Shown here in pieces: positions 62,134 to 64,000 of a stretch of DNA of 64,000 nt (its first letter is position 1; the number at the start of each line of letters is the position of its first letter). Made by a program: the position numbers and the translations under genes. Location: contig NZ_SHLI01000001.1 of assembly GCF_004217415.1 (NCBI RefSeq), positions 1,116,001-1,180,000 of the forward strand, given 5' to 3'. This stretch comes from Spiribacter vilamensis. GTDB lineage: Bacteria; Pseudomonadota; Gammaproteobacteria; Nitrococcales; Nitrococcaceae. Below the pieces are notes generated by a model. It had not been told where the DNA came from, ran no database searches, and saw nothing but the letters and a program-made list of their open reading frames with translations.

Positions 62134-64000
62134 TTAGTCGATGCCCGGCCCTATTGCTCCATCGACACCCAGATCCACCAGGCGATCAAACTCATCGTGG
62201 GACTGGACACCTTCAGCGATCACCGTCAGACCCACCGCGCGAGTAATCCCTGTCACGCCACGCAGGTAGTTCTGTTTATCAGCGCTGTCCGCAAGCCCGG
62301 CAGTCAGTGACCGATCCAGCTTAATGTATGACAAACCCAGCGCCTGCAAATCGTCGACATCCGACAGACGCTGGCCGGCTTTTTCAATTCCGACATTATG
62401 TCCCATTGGGACAACGCTCTCGCAGAAGTCCCGGAACAGCACCGGATAAGCCAACACAGACCGCTCGGGGACCTCGACCGACAGGGCAATCCCTTGTCCC
62501 TGTCCCGTCGCCAGTAAATCAATCAGCTGGCGTCTTGTAGTTTCGTCCAGCAGCGTCTCAATGGAGAGGTTGACGGCGATGCATCCAGCATCGGACACGC
62601 CGGTCACTTCGCTCACCTCGTGCTCCAGCACTGCGAGATCGAGTTGCGGCAACAGGCCGAACCGACGTACCCACGGCAGAAATTGCCCCGCCGTCAGCGT
62701 TTTGTCTTTCACATCCAGCCGCAACATCACCTCTTTATGAATCAGGCCGCCGTTCAGAGACTGCACCGGGAAATAGACAGAAGAGAATGTGCGTTCCGCA
62801 ATCGCGTTACTCAGGATCCGCCGCCATTCGTCACTGGTGTACAGCAGTTGGGCATGATCGGAGTCGTCGACCCATTCCAGAAAGATGCCATCGCGGTGCT
62901 CTGCCCGCGCCAGTCCGTCGTCTAGCGCGGTCAGAATCGTCGATCGACTCGCATCCACGCCAAAGTAAGTGGCGGACAGAACGGTTTTCACAGCGACATC
63001 GTCTTTATAGTGCTCGGAGCGATCACGCATCGCTTCATTCAACTCTGATGCAATCGACCGCGCATCCAGTGCATCCGCGAGGACGAGGGCGAAGTCACTG
63101 CCATTCAGGCGCAGGACCTCCCGGCTATTAAACTGCATCTGGTAACGACCGGCGATCGCGGCCAGATCTCCCGCCACGGTACGGATCAGACGGTCGGTCT
63201 CCTGACGACCCAGTACCCGGTTGATTTCCTCCAGATTGGTCAGACGGAGCAGGAATATGGCGTGCCGGGCATTGCGATCGGAGTCGGACAAAAGCCCGGC
63301 GATGACATCGTCGAAGCGGTTGCGGTTACCGACACCCGTTACCGCATCCTGCTGCAGGCGATCGCGCATCGCCTCGACCCGGCCGCGCGCATCGTTGAGC
63401 ATCCCCTGAACATGCCCCGTCAGCTGATTCATTGCATGGACGACGCGACGAAACTCAAGCGTATTGGGCTCGTTCGTTGTCACGAAGCGCTGATTGCCCA
63501 GCGCCTCGGCCTGCCGCACGACATCAACCAGCGGCCGGGTCAGGCGCTTGAGCACCAGCGACCCCGCCAGTCCCAGCAGGATGGCCATCGCCAGGAAACC
63601 GAAGAAGAGCTCGACGGTGGTCTCCCACAGCGCCTCGAGCGCGAATCCCCCGAGACTCTCGACATAGAGCGTGCCGTACTGCTGCCAGCCATCCGATACC
63701 TGGGCAACGCCCGGCTTCACCTCCAGCCCGGCCAGATCGGCGAACCACTCCGGCACCTCCCGTGTCCGCCGCTCGTCTCGCTCCCGGACGGCGATGGATT
63801 CGTTGTCAGGCCCGACCAGTTCCAGGCGTTGGTAGTGGCCGGTGTCGAATTGCGCCGCGAGCATGAGGTCGATCAGCACCGGATCTTTCTCGATCCGGGA
63901 CAGAGAAAGCGCGAGGATGCTGGCATTGTCGGTATTCTTGTACCGGAGCTGTTCCTTGAAATAGCCCTGTGCACTCTGGAAGCTGATAAAAATGCTGCTG
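62134..64000 (-). CDS. LapD-like c-di-GMP receptor with degenerate GGDEF and EAL domains (5' end outside window)
   Basis: The frame is open to the window edge, so the N-terminus is missing; an internal GTG at 63879 is not the start. The visible part begins with a periplasmic segment (TDNASILALSLSRIEKDPVLIDLM; DTGHYQRLELVG), a transmembrane helix near 63600 and a HAMP linker (KRLTRPLVDVVRQ). The GGDEF domain has NGSDF in place of GGDEF. The EAL domain has EVM for EAL and EKAGQRL in place of the DDFGTG metal loop. These losses mark a c-di-GMP-binding receptor rather than an enzyme, as in LapD, which sequesters the LapG protease to keep adhesins on the surface. LapG is not in the window. Confidence 0.85.
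   Translation of the reverse strand, partial: SSIFISFQSAQGYFKEQLRYKNTDNASILALSLSRIEKDPVLIDLMLAAQFDTGHYQRLELVGPDNESIAVRERDERRTREVPEWFADLAGLEVKPGVAQVSDGWQQYGTLYVESLGGFALEALWETTVELFFGFLAMAILLGLAGSLVLKRLTRPLVDVVRQAEALGNQRFVTTNEPNTLEFRRVVHAMNQLTGHVQGMLNDARGRVEAMRDRLQQDAVTGVGNRNRFDDVIAGLLSDSDRNARHAIFLLRLTNLEEINRVLGRQETDRLIRTVAGDLAAIAGRYQMQFNSREVLRLNGSDFALVLADALDARSIASELNEAMRDRSEHYKDDVAVKTVLSATYFGVDASRSTILTALDDGLARAEHRDGIFLEWVDDSDHAQLLYTSDEWRRILSNAIAERTFSSVYFPVQSLNGGLIHKEVMLRLDVKDKTLTAGQFLPWVRRFGLLPQLDLAVLEHEVSEVTGVSDAGCIAVNLSIETLLDETTRRQLIDLLATGQGQGIALSVEVPERSVLAYPVLFRDFCESVVPMGHNVGIEKAGQRLSDVDDLQALGLSYIKLDRSLTAGLADSADKQNYLRGVTGITRAVGLTVIAEGVQSHDEFDRLVDLGVDGAIGPGID

Overview
The window is a densely packed, high-G+C chromosomal segment of a gammaproteobacterium. 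Protein families, gene order (pnp-rpsO-truB-rbfA-infB-nusA-rimP-metY; nuoA-N; secDF-yajC-tgt-queA; hisS-yfgM-bamB) and the clear acidic bias of many proteins (NusA, RodZ, the tail of CysE) suggest a halophilic, streamlined member of the Ectothiorhodospiraceae, perhaps Spiribacter-like. That placement is inference from gene order and composition, not a database result. There is no rRNA, CRISPR array, insertion sequence or phage. No stretch over about 300 bases lacks a gene; the longest gene-free intervals are about 100-140 bases.

Layout. (1) 1-728: 3' end of a DEDDh exonuclease, closed by a bidirectional terminator. (2) 802-9493, minus strand: RNA and translation cluster pnp, rpsO, truB, rbfA, infB, nusA, rimP and the initiator tRNA gene metY, with tandem intrinsic terminators between metY and rimP. 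(3) 9532-24322, minus: a DUF2818-type membrane protein and the complete 14-gene proton-pumping NADH dehydrogenase operon nuoA-N, preceded by tRNA-Leu(GAG). (4) 24510-35576, minus: secG, tpiA, glmM, folP, ftsH, rlmE, a small membrane protein, greA, carB, carA, with a terminator-like hairpin in the carA leader. (5) 35781-40550: yadG/yadH-type ABC exporter, a nicotinate phosphoribosyltransferase, a convergent H-NS-family gene, and an unrecognised 411-residue protein. (6) 40572-53108, minus: pdxH, nfeD, adk, bamB, yfgM, hisS, rodZ, pilF, rlmN, ndk, then a reduced isc locus (iscA, a degenerate IscU-like protein, iscS, cysE) and trmJ. suhB is divergent. (7) 53972-60227, minus: an LpxH-like phosphoesterase, secF, secD, yajC, tgt, queA. 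(8) 60254-64000: tRNA-Leu(CAA), an entericidin-type lipoprotein, tRNA-Ala(CGC), and a c-di-GMP pair: an AT-richer MASE1-GGDEF cyclase and a LapD-like receptor that runs off the window.

Most genes are housekeeping. The most unusual point is the isc locus. The position normally held by iscU encodes a 126-residue homologue that has lost the three cluster-binding cysteines and the HscA-binding LPPVK motif, while iscR, hscB, hscA, fdx and iscX are absent between cysE and ndk. The neighbouring desulfurase and IscA keep their catalytic residues. Other points worth checking are the carA leader terminator, possible [16 protein letters not shown] of cysE and queA, an acidic insertion in NusA, a U1-U72 mismatch in the initiator tRNA, and the unknown gene beside the H-NS gene.
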